A stretch of DNA of 64,000 bases. Source: JBBPZA01 sp963728925 (lineage in GTDB: Bacteria; Actinomycetota; Thermoleophilia; Solirubrobacterales; Solirubrobacteraceae). Positions within the stretch are counted from its first letter, which is position 1; each line of letters opens with the position of its first letter. The DNA is taken from the NCBI GenBank assembly GCA_963728925.1, contig CAVSMB010000028.1, positions 62,001 to 126,000 of the forward strand. The letters run 5' to 3'. Of the stretch, positions 42,086 to 50,793 are shown one piece after another. Made by a program: the position numbers and the translations under genes. Below the pieces are notes generated by a model. It had not been told where the DNA came from and searched no databases. It worked only from the letters and a program-made list of their open reading frames with translations.

Positions 42086-43156
42086 GTGATCGTCGCCGTC
42101 ATCGGCGTCGGGCTGATCGGAGGCTCCGTCGGCATGGCGGCGCGCGAACGCCTCGGCGCGCGCGTGCGTGGCTTCGATCCCGTCCCCGGGGTGCTCGCCG
42201 CCGCACGCGAGGCGGGCGCCCTCGACGAGACCGTCGATTCGCCGGTGCAGGCGATCGGCGGCGCCGACCTGGTCGTCGTCGCCGCCCCGGTCGGCGCCCT
42301 GCCCGACGCGGTCGGATTCGCGCTGGACGCGGCCGGGCCTGACGCGGTGGTGACCGACGTCGGCTCGACCAAGCGAGCGCTCGTCGCCCGTCACCGCGAC
42401 CCGCGCTTCGTCGGCGGGCACCCGCTGGCCGGGGCCGAGACGGCCGGCGTGGCCGGAGCGCGTGCCGACCTCTTCGACGGCGCCACGTGGTACCTCACGC
42501 CGACCGAGGTGACCGGCGGGGTGCTCTACGAGCGGCTGCACCGGTGCCTGACCGCGCTCGGGGCCCGACCCGCGGCGATCGACCCCGAGACCCACGACCG
42601 GGTGATGGCAACGGTCTCCCAGCTCCCGCACGTGCTGGCCAACGTGCTCGTCGGCCAGGCCGCGCGGGCGCTGTCGGAGGAAGACGAGCGCCTTCCGGCG
42701 ACGGGGCCCAGCTTCCGCGACGCGACCCGCGTCGCCGGGGCCAACAGCGCGATCTGGACCGACATCTACCTCTCTAACCGCGAAGCGCTCGCCGGCCAGA
42801 TCGACGAGGCGGTCGCCCGGCTCCAGGATGTCCGCGCGGCGCTCGCCGCCGGCGACGAGGCGGGGGTGACGGCGTGGAACGACACCGCGGGCGAGCACCG
42901 CCGGCGCCTGCTCGAAGCCGGCTTCGCGGGCGGCCCGACCCACGAGCTGCGCGTCGCGGTCCCGAACCGCCCCGGCGTCGTGGCGAGCATCGCCCTCGAG
43001 CTGGGACGCGCTGGTGTCAACATCACCGACATGGCCCTCTACCCGGCCCCAGGCATGCGCGAGGGCGTCGTCGCGCTGTGGATCGCCGGCGACGACGCGG
43101 CGCAGCGCGCTCTCGGGCTGGTGTCCCGCCTCGGCTTCCCGGTCGCGCGGGCGTGA
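42086..43156 (+). CDS. tyrA: Prephenate dehydrogenase with C-terminal ACT domain
   Basis: A 356-residue enzyme making 4-hydroxyphenylpyruvate from prephenate. The N-terminal dinucleotide fold is VIVAVIGVGLIGGSVGMAAR; DVGSTKRALV, FVGGHPLAGAETAG, TPTEVT and the helical dimer domain follow. The last 75 residues (LRVAVPNRPGVVASIALELGRAGVNITDM) are an ACT domain, consistent with tyrosine feedback. The GTG start is 22 bases after the aroF stop. The TGA overlaps the aroA GTG. Confidence 0.92.
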   Translation: MIVAVIGVGLIGGSVGMAARERLGARVRGFDPVPGVLAAAREAGALDETVDSPVQAIGGADLVVVAAPVGALPDAVGFALDAAGPDAVVTDVGSTKRALVARHRDPRFVGGHPLAGAETAGVAGARADLFDGATWYLTPTEVTGGVLYERLHRCLTALGARPAAIDPETHDRVMATVSQLPHVLANVLVGQAARALSEEDERLPATGPSFRDATRVAGANSAIWTDIYLSNREALAGQIDEAVARLQDVRAALAAGDEAGVTAWNDTAGEHRRRLLEAGFAGGPTHELRVAVPNRPGVVASIALELGRAGVNITDMALYPAPGMREGVVALWIAGDDAAQRALGLVSRLGFPVARA

Positions 43157-44457
43157 CCCAGACCGCCCTCTTCCAGCCCGCGCACGGCCTGCGCGGGAGC
43201 GTCGTCCCGCCCGCCGACAAGTCGATCTCGCACCGGGCGGCGCTCGTGGCCGCCATGCACGACGAGCCCGTGCGCATCACCAACTACCTCGACGCGGGTG
43301 ACACCAACAGCACGCTGGAGGCGCTGCGGACGCTCGGCGCGCTGGTCACCGTGCGCCCGGACGAGGTGCTCGTGCGCGGCACCGGCCTGAGCGGCCTGCA
43401 GCCGTCCGAGGACCCGATCGACGTGGGCAACGCCGGCACGCTCATGCGCCTGCTCCCCGGCTGGCTGGCCGGGCAGCCCGGCGGCTCGTGGACGCTCGAC
43501 GGCGACCCGTCCATCCGGCGCCGGCCGGTCGACCGCATCGCCGAGCCCCTGGCGCTGATGGGCGGCGAGCTGCGGGCGACGGAGGGGCGCTTCCCGCCCT
43601 TCGTCGTCGAGGGGCGGCGCCTGCACGGCGTCGAGTACGTGCAGCCCCAGGCCTCGGCGCAGGTGAAGTCGTGTCTGCTGCTCGCCGGGCTCATGGCCGA
43701 CGGGACCACCACCGTCGTCGAGCCGCTGCGCAGCCGCGACCACACCGAGCGGCTGCTCGTCCGCGCCGGCGTCCGGGTCTGGCGGACCGGCCCGGGCGTC
43801 CACGTGTGCCGCAGCGACGAGCTCGGGCTCGAGGAGATCGACGTGCCCGGCGACGTGTCCTCGGCAGCGTTCCTCATCGCCGCCGGGGTCATCGTCGCCG
43901 GCTCGCGACTGGTCCTGGAGCAGGTCGGCGTCAACTGGACGCGAACCGGGTTCCTGCGCGTGGCCGCGCGCATGGGCGCGGTGATCGTCGGCGACCTCGA
44001 GGAGCCGCCGGCGGGCGACGAGGTCCCGGCGGAGGAGCCGGTCTCCGACCTCGACGTCAGGGCGGGCCCGCTGGTGGGCACCACCGTCGAGGCCGAGGAG
44101 GTGCCCCTGACCATCGACGAGCTCCCGCTCGTCGCGTTGCTCGGCTGCTTCGCCGAGGGCGAGACGGTCGTCCGCGGCGCCGGCGAGCTGCGCATCAAGG
44201 AGTCCGACCGCATCACCGCGGTGGTCGAGGGCTTGCGCGGCCTCGGCGCCGACATCGAGGCGACGCAGGACGGCTTCGCGGTGACCGGCACCGGCGGGCT
44301 GGAAGGGGGAAGGCTGGACGCACGCGGCGACCATCGCCTCGCCATGCTCGGCGCCGTGGCCGGCCTCGCCTCGCGCGAGGGCGTCCGAGTGGTCGGCGTC
44401 GACGTGGCTGCCGTGTCCTACCCGCAGTTCCTCGAGCACCTGGGGACGCTGGCGTAG
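43153..44457 (+). CDS. aroA: 3-phosphoshikimate 1-carboxyvinyltransferase (EPSP synthase)
   Basis: A 434-residue shikimate-pathway enzyme. It has PPADKSISHRAALVAAM, LDAGDTNSTLEALRTLGA, DVGNAGTLMRLLPG, VPGDVSSAAFLIAAG, the catalytic DELPLVALLGCFAEG and RIKESDRITAV. The start is a GTG overlapping the tyrA TGA (43153-43156). The NAGTLMR loop has Thr where many glyphosate-sensitive enzymes read NAGTAMR, so this segment is not identical to the standard; drug sensitivity cannot be inferred from it. A short DUF2332 remnant and cmk follow. Confidence 0.94.
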   Translation: MTQTALFQPAHGLRGSVVPPADKSISHRAALVAAMHDEPVRITNYLDAGDTNSTLEALRTLGALVTVRPDEVLVRGTGLSGLQPSEDPIDVGNAGTLMRLLPGWLAGQPGGSWTLDGDPSIRRRPVDRIAEPLALMGGELRATEGRFPPFVVEGRRLHGVEYVQPQASAQVKSCLLLAGLMADGTTTVVEPLRSRDHTERLLVRAGVRVWRTGPGVHVCRSDELGLEEIDVPGDVSSAAFLIAAGVIVAGSRLVLEQVGVNWTRTGFLRVAARMGAVIVGDLEEPPAGDEVPAEEPVSDLDVRAGPLVGTTVEAEEVPLTIDELPLVALLGCFAEGETVVRGAGELRIKESDRITAVVEGLRGLGADIEATQDGFAVTGTGGLEGGRLDARGDHRLAMLGAVAGLASREGVRVVGVDVAAVSYPQFLEHLGTLA

Positions 44458-44471
44458 CGGCCCCGGGCGAG

Positions 44472-44723
44472 GTGCGCGCGGCGGCCGTCGCTCAGCTCGA
44501 GCGCCAGGTGCGCTGGTGCCGCGAGCTGGGCTCACCCCTCTACGCCGGGCTGCTCGAGCGCGCGGTCGCGGATGCACGGGTCGGCGGCGTGGTGAGCGAG
44601 CTGCTCGCGCCGTGGGCGGGCGTGCGCGAGGGCGACGTCCCCGCGCTCCGGCTGCTCGGCGCGGTGCCCGACGTGACCGCCCGCTTCGACGGCCCGCCGG
44701 TCCGCTGGCTCGCCGCACCGTAG
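44472..44723 (+). pseudogene. DUF2332-family N-terminal remnant
   Basis: An 83-codon ORF whose QLERQVRWCRELGSPLYAGLLERAVADARVGGVVSELLAPW and VPALRLLGAVPDV segments resemble the start of DUF2332 proteins, which are usually about 300-350 residues. The frame ends after 83 residues, so most of the domain is absent. It could also be a small stand-alone protein. It begins with a GTG 14 bases after aroA, and its stop TAG forms part of the TAGATT element for cmk. Confidence 0.5.
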
Positions 44724-44733
44724 ATTCCCTCCG

Positions 44734-45348
44734 ATGGTCGTCGCGATCGACGGGCCCGCCGGGGCCGGGAAGTCGACCGTCGCGCGCGCGGTCGCGCAAC
44801 GCCTCGGGTTCACGTATCTCGACAGCGGGGCCATGTACCGCTGCGTGGCGCTCGCTGCCCAGCGGCGCGGCGAGACGCCCGCGGCCGTCGCGCCGGGGCT
44901 GCGCATCGAGCTCGGCGATCGGGTTCGCTGCGATGGCGAGGACGTCACGGAGGCGATCCGCGCGCCCGAGGTGTCCGAAGCGGCCTCGCGCGCGGCGGCC
45001 GACCCCGCCGTGCGACGGGCGCTGGTCGCCAAGCAGCGCGAGCTGCTGGCGCGCGGCGACTGGGTGGCCGAGGGGCGCGACATCGGCACGGTCGTCGCGC
45101 CCGGCGCCGAGGTCAAGGTCTTCCTCGACGCGAGCCCCGAGGAGCGCGCGCGCCGCCGGGCCGCGCAGACGGGCGCCGACCCCGAGCCCATCCTCGCCGA
45201 GCAGCGCGTCCGCGACGAGCGCGACCGCACCCGGGAGGACAGCCCGCTGCGCGCCGCCCCCGGGGCGGTGAGGCTCGACACGACGGGCCTTGACCGCGAG
45301 GCCGTCGTCGATCGGATCGCGGCACTCGCCGCTGGACTCCGAGCTTGA
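44734..45348 (+). CDS. cmk: Cytidylate kinase
   Basis: A 204-residue enzyme phosphorylating CMP/dCMP. The P-loop is VVAIDGPAGAGKSTVARAVA, followed by YLDSGAMYRCVALAA and EGRDIGTVVAPGAEVKVFLDASPEERARRRAAQ. TAGATT (44721-44726) is seven bases before the ATG. It is a normal-length Cmk. The cmk-der neighbourhood is conserved in actinomycetes, but here an AbrB/PIN pair has been inserted between the two. Confidence 0.95.
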   Translation: MVVAIDGPAGAGKSTVARAVAQRLGFTYLDSGAMYRCVALAAQRRGETPAAVAPGLRIELGDRVRCDGEDVTEAIRAPEVSEAASRAAADPAVRRALVAKQRELLARGDWVAEGRDIGTVVAPGAEVKVFLDASPEERARRRAAQTGADPEPILAEQRVRDERDRTREDSPLRAAPGAVRLDTTGLDREAVVDRIAALAAGLRA

Positions 45349-45364
45349 AGTTATACTGCGCGGT

Positions 45365-45616
45365 ATGACCATGCGGGTGGGCCCCAAGGGCCAGATCGTC
45401 ATTCCCAAGCCGGTACGCGACCGCCTGGGCATCGTCCCCGGCGACGAGGTCGTGGTCGACGAGCTCGACGGCGAGGTGCGCATTCGCCCGGCCGGCGACG
45501 GGATCCGCCTGCTCGGCCTGCTCGCCGACCTGCCCGGGGGCGGGACGGCAGCACTGGAGACCGCGCGCCGAGACGACCCGGGGGCCGAGGGCCGGAAGGC
45601 GACGAGGCTGGGGTGA
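45365..45616 (+). CDS. AbrB/SpoVT-type antitoxin of a PIN toxin pair
   Basis: An 83-residue DNA-binding antitoxin. The swapped-hairpin AbrB domain is MRVGPKGQIVIPKPVRDRLGIVPGDEVVVDELDGEVRIRP, and the C-terminal 35 residues would wrap the toxin. TATACT (45352-45357), the best -10 hexamer in the window, is seven bases before the ATG. The gene overlaps the PIN gene by GTGA (45613-45616), the classic antitoxin-toxin order. It sits between cmk and der. Confidence 0.88.
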   Translation: MTMRVGPKGQIVIPKPVRDRLGIVPGDEVVVDELDGEVRIRPAGDGIRLLGLLADLPGGGTAALETARRDDPGAEGRKATRLG

Positions 45617-46011
45617 CCGCCGTACTGGGCGCCTGGGCGGTGGTGGCCCTGCTCAAGGAGGAGCCGTCGGGAGCACGCGTCGAGCGCGAGATCGACGGTG
45701 GCGCGACACTCATCTCCTCGGTCAGCCTCGGCGAGGCCTACTACGTGCTCGCCGGCGGCCGGACGCCGGCCGACGAGCGTCGCGTGCGCGCGGCGATCGG
45801 AGCCCTGGCGACGCGCGTCCGGGTGGACGACCCGGACTGGCCGCTCGTCCTCTCGGCCGCGCAGCTCAAGGCCCGGCGCCGGATCTCCTATGCGGACGCG
45901 TTCTGCGTCGTTACGGCCGCGCGTCATCGCGCTGCGGTGTGGACGGGCGATCCCGACATCGTCGCGCTCGCCGACGTCGTCGACCTGGTCGACCTGCGGG
46001 ACGCCGCATGA
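45613..46011 (+). CDS. PIN-domain protein (VapC-like), first catalytic Asp replaced by Gly
   Basis: A 132-residue PIN domain. Glu41 (SSVSLGEAYY), Asp95 (SYADAFCV) and Asp113 (WTGDPDI) fit the acidic active site. The first strand, which normally reads V-L-D-A-W, is VLGAWAVVALLKEEP, so the invariant aspartate is Gly6 (codon GGC at 45628-45630; GAC would be expected). VapC nucleases need this residue for metal binding, so activity is probably lost or reduced. The start is a GTG overlapping the antitoxin stop. The stop overlaps the der ATG. Confidence 0.85.
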   Translation: MTAVLGAWAVVALLKEEPSGARVEREIDGGATLISSVSLGEAYYVLAGGRTPADERRVRAAIGALATRVRVDDPDWPLVLSAAQLKARRRISYADAFCVVTAARHRAAVWTGDPDIVALADVVDLVDLRDAA

Positions 46012-47342
46012 AGGTCGCCGTCGTCGGCTATCCCAACGTGGGCAAGAGCTCGCTCGTCAACCGGCTCACCGGCTCCCGCGAGGCGGTCGTCCACGAGCGC
46101 GCGGGGGTGACCCGCGACCGCAAGGAGCTCCAGACCGACTGGAACGGCCGGCGCTTCACGCTCGTCGACACGGGCGGCGTCGATCTCGAGGACCGCGACG
46201 CGCTGGCCCGTTCGATCCAGGAGCAGGCGCGCGCGGCGCTCGCCGACGCGCAGCTCGCCGTGCTCGTGGTCGATGCCCGCGCCGGCGTGCGCGCCGGCGA
46301 CGAGGAGCTCGCCGACCTGCTGCGTCGCGCGCCGCTGCCGGTCGTCGTCGCGGCGAACAAGATCGACGACGTCGCCGCGCTCCCGCTCGCCGCCGAGTTC
46401 CACCGCCTCGGCCTCGGGGACCCGGTCGGCGTCTCTGCCACTCAGGGCCTCGGCACCGGCGACCTCCTGGACCGGATGGTCGAGCTGCTGCCCGACGACG
46501 AGCCCGAGGCCGACCCCGCCCTCGCGCTGGCCGTGATCGGGCGCCCGAACGTCGGCAAGTCCTCCCTGGTCAACCGCATCCTGGGCGAGGAGCGCGTGAT
46601 CGTCTCGGAGGTCGCCGGGACGACGCGCGACGCCATCGACCTGCGCCTGGAGTTCGAGGGCCGGCCGCTGGTCGTCGTCGACACCGCCGGCCTGCGCCGC
46701 CAGGCCAAGGTGAACGAGTCGGTCGAGTACTACACGACCCTGCGCTCGCGGCGCGCGGCGGAGCGGGCGGACGTCGCGATGGTCGTGTGCGACGCGCAGG
46801 ACGGGGTCACCGCGCAGGATCTCCGCGTGGCCGAGCTCGCGATGCAGAGTGGGTGCGCGACGCTGCTCGCGCTCAACAAGTGGGACGTCGCCCAGGAGGT
46901 GGACCTCGACCACGAACGGGCGCGCGTCGCCCAGAAGCTGCGCCTGCGCCCGCGCGTGCTCACCGCCAGCGCGCTCACGGGCCGGGGCGTCGTGCGGCTC
47001 CTGCGCGAGGCCATGACGCTCGGCGACCGCGCCGCCGCGCGCATCCCGACCCCCGACCTCAACCGCTTCCTGTCAGAGCTGCAGGCCGTCCGCCAGCCGC
47101 CCCAGCGCCAGGGGCGGCGGCTCAAGCTCCTCTACATGACGCAGATCGGCGAGTCGCCGCCGCGCTTCGCGGTGCAGGTCAACACGCGCGCCCGGCTCAC
47201 CCGCGACTACGCCTACTTCCTCGAGAACCGCCTGCGCGAGCGCTACCGGCTGGACGGCGTGCCGCTCATCATCGAGTTCGTCGAGCGCGGCGAGCGGCGC
47301 GGCGAGGGGTCGCGGCGGCGGGAGGCGAGGACGCGGCGGTGA
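46008..47342 (+). CDS. der: Ribosome-biogenesis GTPase Der (EngA)
   Basis: A 444-residue protein with two GTPase domains needed for 50S assembly. Domain 1 has VVGYPNVGKSSLVNRL, DTGG and NKIDD. Domain 2 (from about residue 170) has VIGRPNVGKSSLVNRI, DTAGLRRQAKV and NKWD. The C-terminal KH-like domain includes KLLYMTQIGESPPRFAVQVN. The ATG overlaps the PIN stop (46008-46011), so translation of this essential gene is coupled to the toxin cistron. It has a short Arg-rich tail. Confidence 0.95.
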   Translation: MKVAVVGYPNVGKSSLVNRLTGSREAVVHERAGVTRDRKELQTDWNGRRFTLVDTGGVDLEDRDALARSIQEQARAALADAQLAVLVVDARAGVRAGDEELADLLRRAPLPVVVAANKIDDVAALPLAAEFHRLGLGDPVGVSATQGLGTGDLLDRMVELLPDDEPEADPALALAVIGRPNVGKSSLVNRILGEERVIVSEVAGTTRDAIDLRLEFEGRPLVVVDTAGLRRQAKVNESVEYYTTLRSRRAAERADVAMVVCDAQDGVTAQDLRVAELAMQSGCATLLALNKWDVAQEVDLDHERARVAQKLRLRPRVLTASALTGRGVVRLLREAMTLGDRAAARIPTPDLNRFLSELQAVRQPPQRQGRRLKLLYMTQIGESPPRFAVQVNTRARLTRDYAYFLENRLRERYRLDGVPLIIEFVERGERRGEGSRRREARTRR

Positions 47343-48355
47343 GCGCCGCCTCGCGGCGCCTGCCCTTCGAGGACCGCCGCCTGCGCATCGCCGGGCTCGC
47401 GCTGGCGGCGCTCGCGGCCGTCGTCTCGATCGTCCTGCTCGCCCGCGCCGACGGCGACTCCCCTCCGGCGACGCGCGCGGCCGAGCTCGTCCCGGCCGGC
47501 GCGCTCGTGTACCTGCACCTGTCGACCGACCGCGACCGTGAGGCCGTCGGGGAGGCGCTGCGGGTCGCGCGCCGCTTTCCGGGCTGGCCGCGGCTGCGCG
47601 ACGCCGCCCTGGCTCGCGTCGGCGGCAGCGCCGACGCCCAGGGGCGCCGTGCGCTCGAGTCCTGGGCGGGTGACGAGGCGGCGCTGGCGCTGGAGCCTGG
47701 CGAGGGCGGGCAGTCCGACGCGCTCGTGCTCGTCGAGGTCGCCGACCGCGAGGCCGCGGAGCGCTACCTGGCCGAGCGCGTCGGGGCGCCGGTCGGGCGA
47801 ACGCCCTACCGCGGCACGACGATCCGCAACTACGGCACGGTCCAGGCGGCCTTCGTCGGGCGGTTCCTCGCGCTAGGGCCGTTCAACGCGGTCGCGAGGG
47901 CGCTCGATCTCGAGGCGGGCCGCGGGAGCACACTCGCCGCTGACCCGGCCTTCCGGCGCGCCACCGACGGGCTCGGAGACGGCCGCGTCGCGGACGCCTG
48001 GGCGACGGCCGACGGCGTGCGCCGGCTGCTGGCCCCGGCGCCGGGATTGCTCGGGGTCGTCGGGCGGCTGCTGGATCGTCGGGGCCTCGCGGGCGTTGCG
48101 GTCTCGTTGACCCCGGCCGACGGCGGTGCGCACCTGCTCGTCCGCCGGCTGCTGGCGCCCGGCACGGCGCCCTCGGGGCGCCGCCCCACGCCGCCCGCGC
48201 AGCGCGTGCTCGCGCGGGCCAGAGGGCTCGCCGCCCGGGGCGTGGCGCCCTACGCCGGCCTGCGCGAGGACCTGGGCCGCGTGCGCGAGGTGGAGGCGTC
48301 CTCGGCCGTGGAGGGCGACGTCGTCACCACGGAGATCAGCTTCCGGGTGAGGTGA
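47339..48355 (+). CDS. DUF3352-like exported or membrane-anchored protein
   Basis: A 338-residue protein with an N-terminal membrane segment (LRIAGLALAALAAVVSIVLLARA, about residues 16-38) and an extracytoplasmic region. The AAELVPAGALVYLHLSTDRDREAVGEAL, ALALEPGEGGQSDALVLVEVADREAAERYLAERV and ADAWATADGVRRLL segments resemble DUF3352 proteins. No enzymatic motif is seen. The GTG overlaps the der stop (47339-47342). Function unknown; the family assignment is from memory. Confidence 0.6.
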   Translation: MSAASRRLPFEDRRLRIAGLALAALAAVVSIVLLARADGDSPPATRAAELVPAGALVYLHLSTDRDREAVGEALRVARRFPGWPRLRDAALARVGGSADAQGRRALESWAGDEAALALEPGEGGQSDALVLVEVADREAAERYLAERVGAPVGRTPYRGTTIRNYGTVQAAFVGRFLALGPFNAVARALDLEAGRGSTLAADPAFRRATDGLGDGRVADAWATADGVRRLLAPAPGLLGVVGRLLDRRGLAGVAVSLTPADGGAHLLVRRLLAPGTAPSGRRPTPPAQRVLARARGLAARGVAPYAGLREDLGRVREVEASSAVEGDVVTTEISFRVR

Positions 48356-48375
48356 CGAGAGCGTCGGCGCACCGC

Positions 48376-48461
48376 TACCCTGTGCCGCCCCGGCGGCCGA
48401 GGGCCCACCCGCCCGCCGGCCTGAGATCTGCCCCCGACCGGGAGTCCTCCTCTCCATTCCG
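48376..48461 (+). promoter_or_regulatory. metK leader region
   Basis: TACCCT (48376-48381) is a likely -10, giving an untranslated leader of roughly 70-75 bases before metK. Few genes in the window have a leader this long. It is G/C-rich and lacks the conserved blocks of SAM-I, SAM-IV or SAH riboswitches. No assignment is made. Confidence 0.35.
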
Positions 48462-49706
48462 ATGACCCAGCTGTCCGACAACGAGTACCTGTTCACCTCC
48501 GAGTCCGTCACGGAGGGCCACCCCGACAAGGTTGCCGACCAGATCTCCGACGGCGTGCTCGACGCCGTCCTGCGCGACGATCCAATGGGGCGCGTGGCGT
48601 GCGAGACGCTCGTGAACACCGGGCTGGTCGTGGTCTCGGGCGAGATCTCGACGGAGACCTACGTCGACATCCAGGACGTCGCGCGCTCGACGATCCGCGA
48701 GATCGGCTACACCGACGCGGATCTGGGCTTCTCGGCCGACTCGGCCGCGGTCATCAACGCGATCGACAAGCAGTCGCCCGACATCGCCCAGGGCGTGAAC
48801 CAGGCGCTCGAGTCGCGGACCGATCCCTCCGACGAGGACGAGCTCGACGTGGCCGGTGCGGGCGACCAGGGCATGATGTTCGGCTACGCGACGCGCGAGA
48901 CGCCGACGCTCATGCCGCTCCCCATCTCGCTCGCGCATCAGCTCGCCCAGCGGATTGCGGGCGTGCGCAAGGCGGGCGAGGTCGGCTACCTGCGCCCGGA
49001 CGGCAAGACGCAGGTGACGGTGCGCTACGAGAACGGCCGCCCGATCGAGATCGAGAAGATCCTCATCTCCACCCAGCACAAGGACGGGGTCGACGCCGAG
49101 ACGGTGATCCGCCCCGACCTGTGGGAGCACGTCGTGCACCCGATCCTCCCCGGCGAGCTCTACGACGAGCGCAAGCTCAACACGCGCCGCAACTTCCTCG
49201 TCAACCCCACGGGGCGCTTCGTGATCGGCGGGCCGGTGGGCGACTGCGGCCTGACCGGTCGCAAGATCATCGTCGACACCTACGGCGGCATGGCCCGCCA
49301 CGGAGGGGGCGCGTTCAGCGGCAAGGATCCCTCCAAGGTCGACCGCTCGGCGGCCTACGCCGCACGCTACGTGGCGAAGAACGTGGTCGCCGCCGGGCTC
49401 GCCGACCGCTGCGAGGTGCAGGTGGCCTACGCGATCGGCGTCGCCCATCCGGTCAGCGTGATGGTCGAGACCTTCGGGACCGAGAAGGTCTCGCGCAGCC
49501 GCATCGCGCAGCTCGTGTCAGAGCACTTCGACCTGCGCCCGGGGGCCTTCCGCAAGGAGCTCGACCTGCACCGGCCGATCTTCCAGAAGACCGCGGCCTA
49601 CGGCCACTTCGGCCGCGAGGACGCCGACTTCACGTGGGAGAAGACCGATAAGGCGCAGGCGCTGCGCGAGGCCGCGGGCGTCGACCGCGAGGCCCCGGTC
49701 GGCTAA
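48462..49706 (+). CDS. metK: S-adenosylmethionine synthetase
   Basis: A 414-residue enzyme making SAM from methionine and ATP. It has ESVTEGHPDKVADQISDGVLDAVL, GAGDQGMMFGYATRETPTLMPLPI, GPVGDCGLTGRKIIVDTYGG and GGGAFSGKDPSKVDRSAAYAARY. The length is normal. It stands alone after the der operon, and its end overlaps the convergent membrane-protein gene by four bases. Confidence 0.96.
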   Translation: MTQLSDNEYLFTSESVTEGHPDKVADQISDGVLDAVLRDDPMGRVACETLVNTGLVVVSGEISTETYVDIQDVARSTIREIGYTDADLGFSADSAAVINAIDKQSPDIAQGVNQALESRTDPSDEDELDVAGAGDQGMMFGYATRETPTLMPLPISLAHQLAQRIAGVRKAGEVGYLRPDGKTQVTVRYENGRPIEIEKILISTQHKDGVDAETVIRPDLWEHVVHPILPGELYDERKLNTRRNFLVNPTGRFVIGGPVGDCGLTGRKIIVDTYGGMARHGGGAFSGKDPSKVDRSAAYAARYVAKNVVAAGLADRCEVQVAYAIGVAHPVSVMVETFGTEKVSRSRIAQLVSEHFDLRPGAFRKELDLHRPIFQKTAAYGHFGREDADFTWEKTDKAQALREAAGVDREAPVG

Positions 49707-50221
49707 CCGCGGACCGAGCTCGCGAAGCTCGCGACGAGCAGCGCGAGCACGAGCGTGAGGGCCAGCAGGCCGGCGAGGGTGTCGAGCTCGGGTGCGACCG
49801 GGCCGCCGCGCCGGGTCGCGTGGGCGGCCACTACCGGGCTGCCGCCCACCGCGCATGCGAGCGCCCACCCGGTCTCCGAGGCCTCACGCGCGGCGATCGT
49901 GCCGATCACGCGGGCGTAGAGGTCGAAGGCCAGGCCGAAGACGACGAGCACGCCGCCGACGTTGAGCCAGAACTGCTGGTCGCCGGCGACGGCGACGAGC
50001 AGCAGGAGCCCGCCGATCATCAGCCCGATGGCCAGCGCGGCGATCTGGAGCTCCCAGGCGCGGCTGACCGAGGCCCGCGGGACGGGAGCGGCAGGACTCT
50101 CCGTTGGCGCGCGCGGCGCCGGCTCCCAGTCGAGCCCGCCGTCGGTGGTGTCGACGGCGTCGAGCCACAGCCGCTCGCGGCGGCTGCGGCGGCCCGGCTC
50201 ACGCGAGGTGGATCCCTCCAT
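49703..50221 (-). CDS. Small polytopic membrane protein of unknown function
   Basis: A 172-residue protein. The first 60 residues are charged and soluble (MEGSTSREPGRRSRRERLWLDA...). Four hydrophobic segments follow (IAALAIGLMIGGLLLLVAV; WLNVGGVLVVFGLAFDLYARV; a weaker one around GWALACAVGG; LAGLLALTLVLALLVASF). No family is recognised. TACCCT (minus strand, 50231-50236) is nine bases before the ATG, so it is transcribed independently of the PH-domain gene upstream. Confidence 0.65.
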   Translation of the reverse strand: MEGSTSREPGRRSRRERLWLDAVDTTDGGLDWEPAPRAPTESPAAPVPRASVSRAWELQIAALAIGLMIGGLLLLVAVAGDQQFWLNVGGVLVVFGLAFDLYARVIGTIAAREASETGWALACAVGGSPVVAAHATRRGGPVAPELDTLAGLLALTLVLALLVASFASSVRG

Positions 50222-50247
50222 CGGCACCCGAGGGTACCGGGCGCCGG

Positions 50248-50742
50248 TCAGAGCCCTTCGTTGGCGCGCGCCTGCTCGGCCAGCTGCTGCTGGAACTCGT
50301 GCTGTGCGCGGTCCACAGCGCGGACGACCTTCTCGGGCTGGGCCACGCCGTCGAAGATGAAGTTGTAGTCGTCGCCGGCTGCGGTGTCGAAGTCGACCTT
50401 GCCGATCTGCAGGAGGCGCTCGAAGGCCCCCTGGGTGGTGTTGACGTTCTGCACGCGCTGGAGGCTGGCCTCCTGAGTCTTGCGCGCGATGATCCCGCGG
50501 CGGATGTGCAGCCGGCGGTTGGTGATCAGGTAGACGGTGTTGATCCGCCTGATCAGGCCGACGACGAGGACCAGAGCGAAGACGATGACGAACACGAGGA
50601 CGCCGACGGCCGTGCTCGCCGCGAGGTAGCCGACGAGCCCTGCTCCGGCGGCGACGACGAGGCCGACGAGGTAGAAGCCGAGGATCGCGCGCCACGACGG
50701 GTGGCCCTGGAAGATCACGTGCTCGCCGGGCGCCAAGTCCAT
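50248..50742 (-). CDS. Bacterial PH-domain (bPH2/DUF304, YdbS-like) membrane protein
   Basis: A 164-residue protein with MDLAPGEHVIFQGHPSWRAIL, two membrane segments (FYLVGLVVAAGAGLVGYLAAS and VGVLVFVIVFALVLVVGLI) and a bPH2 domain (NTVYLITNRRLHIRRGIIARKTQEASLQRVQNVNTTQGAFERLLQIGKVDF). The C-terminal helix is Gln/Ala-rich. The family is poorly understood. TATGGT (minus strand, 50752-50757) is nine bases before the ATG, and priA starts 52 bases away on the other strand. Confidence 0.85.
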   Translation of the reverse strand: MDLAPGEHVIFQGHPSWRAILGFYLVGLVVAAGAGLVGYLAASTAVGVLVFVIVFALVLVVGLIRRINTVYLITNRRLHIRRGIIARKTQEASLQRVQNVNTTQGAFERLLQIGKVDFDTAAGDDYNFIFDGVAQPEKVVRAVDRAQHEFQQQLAEQARANEGL

Positions 50743-50793
50743 CGGAGGCGAACCATATCGGGGCGTCCGCGTGCGGGCCTAGCCTCCGGACGG

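Noticed and set aside
48382..48461. SAM riboswitch before metK
   Set aside because: None of the conserved SAM-I, SAM-IV or SAH blocks can be found, and the leader is too short for SAM-I.
48382..48465. Upstream ORF (GTG, 27 codons) ending in ATGA overlap with metK
   Set aside because: The GTG directly abuts the likely -10 TACCCT, so the transcript would start inside or after it; there is no ribosome site and no Met codons beyond the start.
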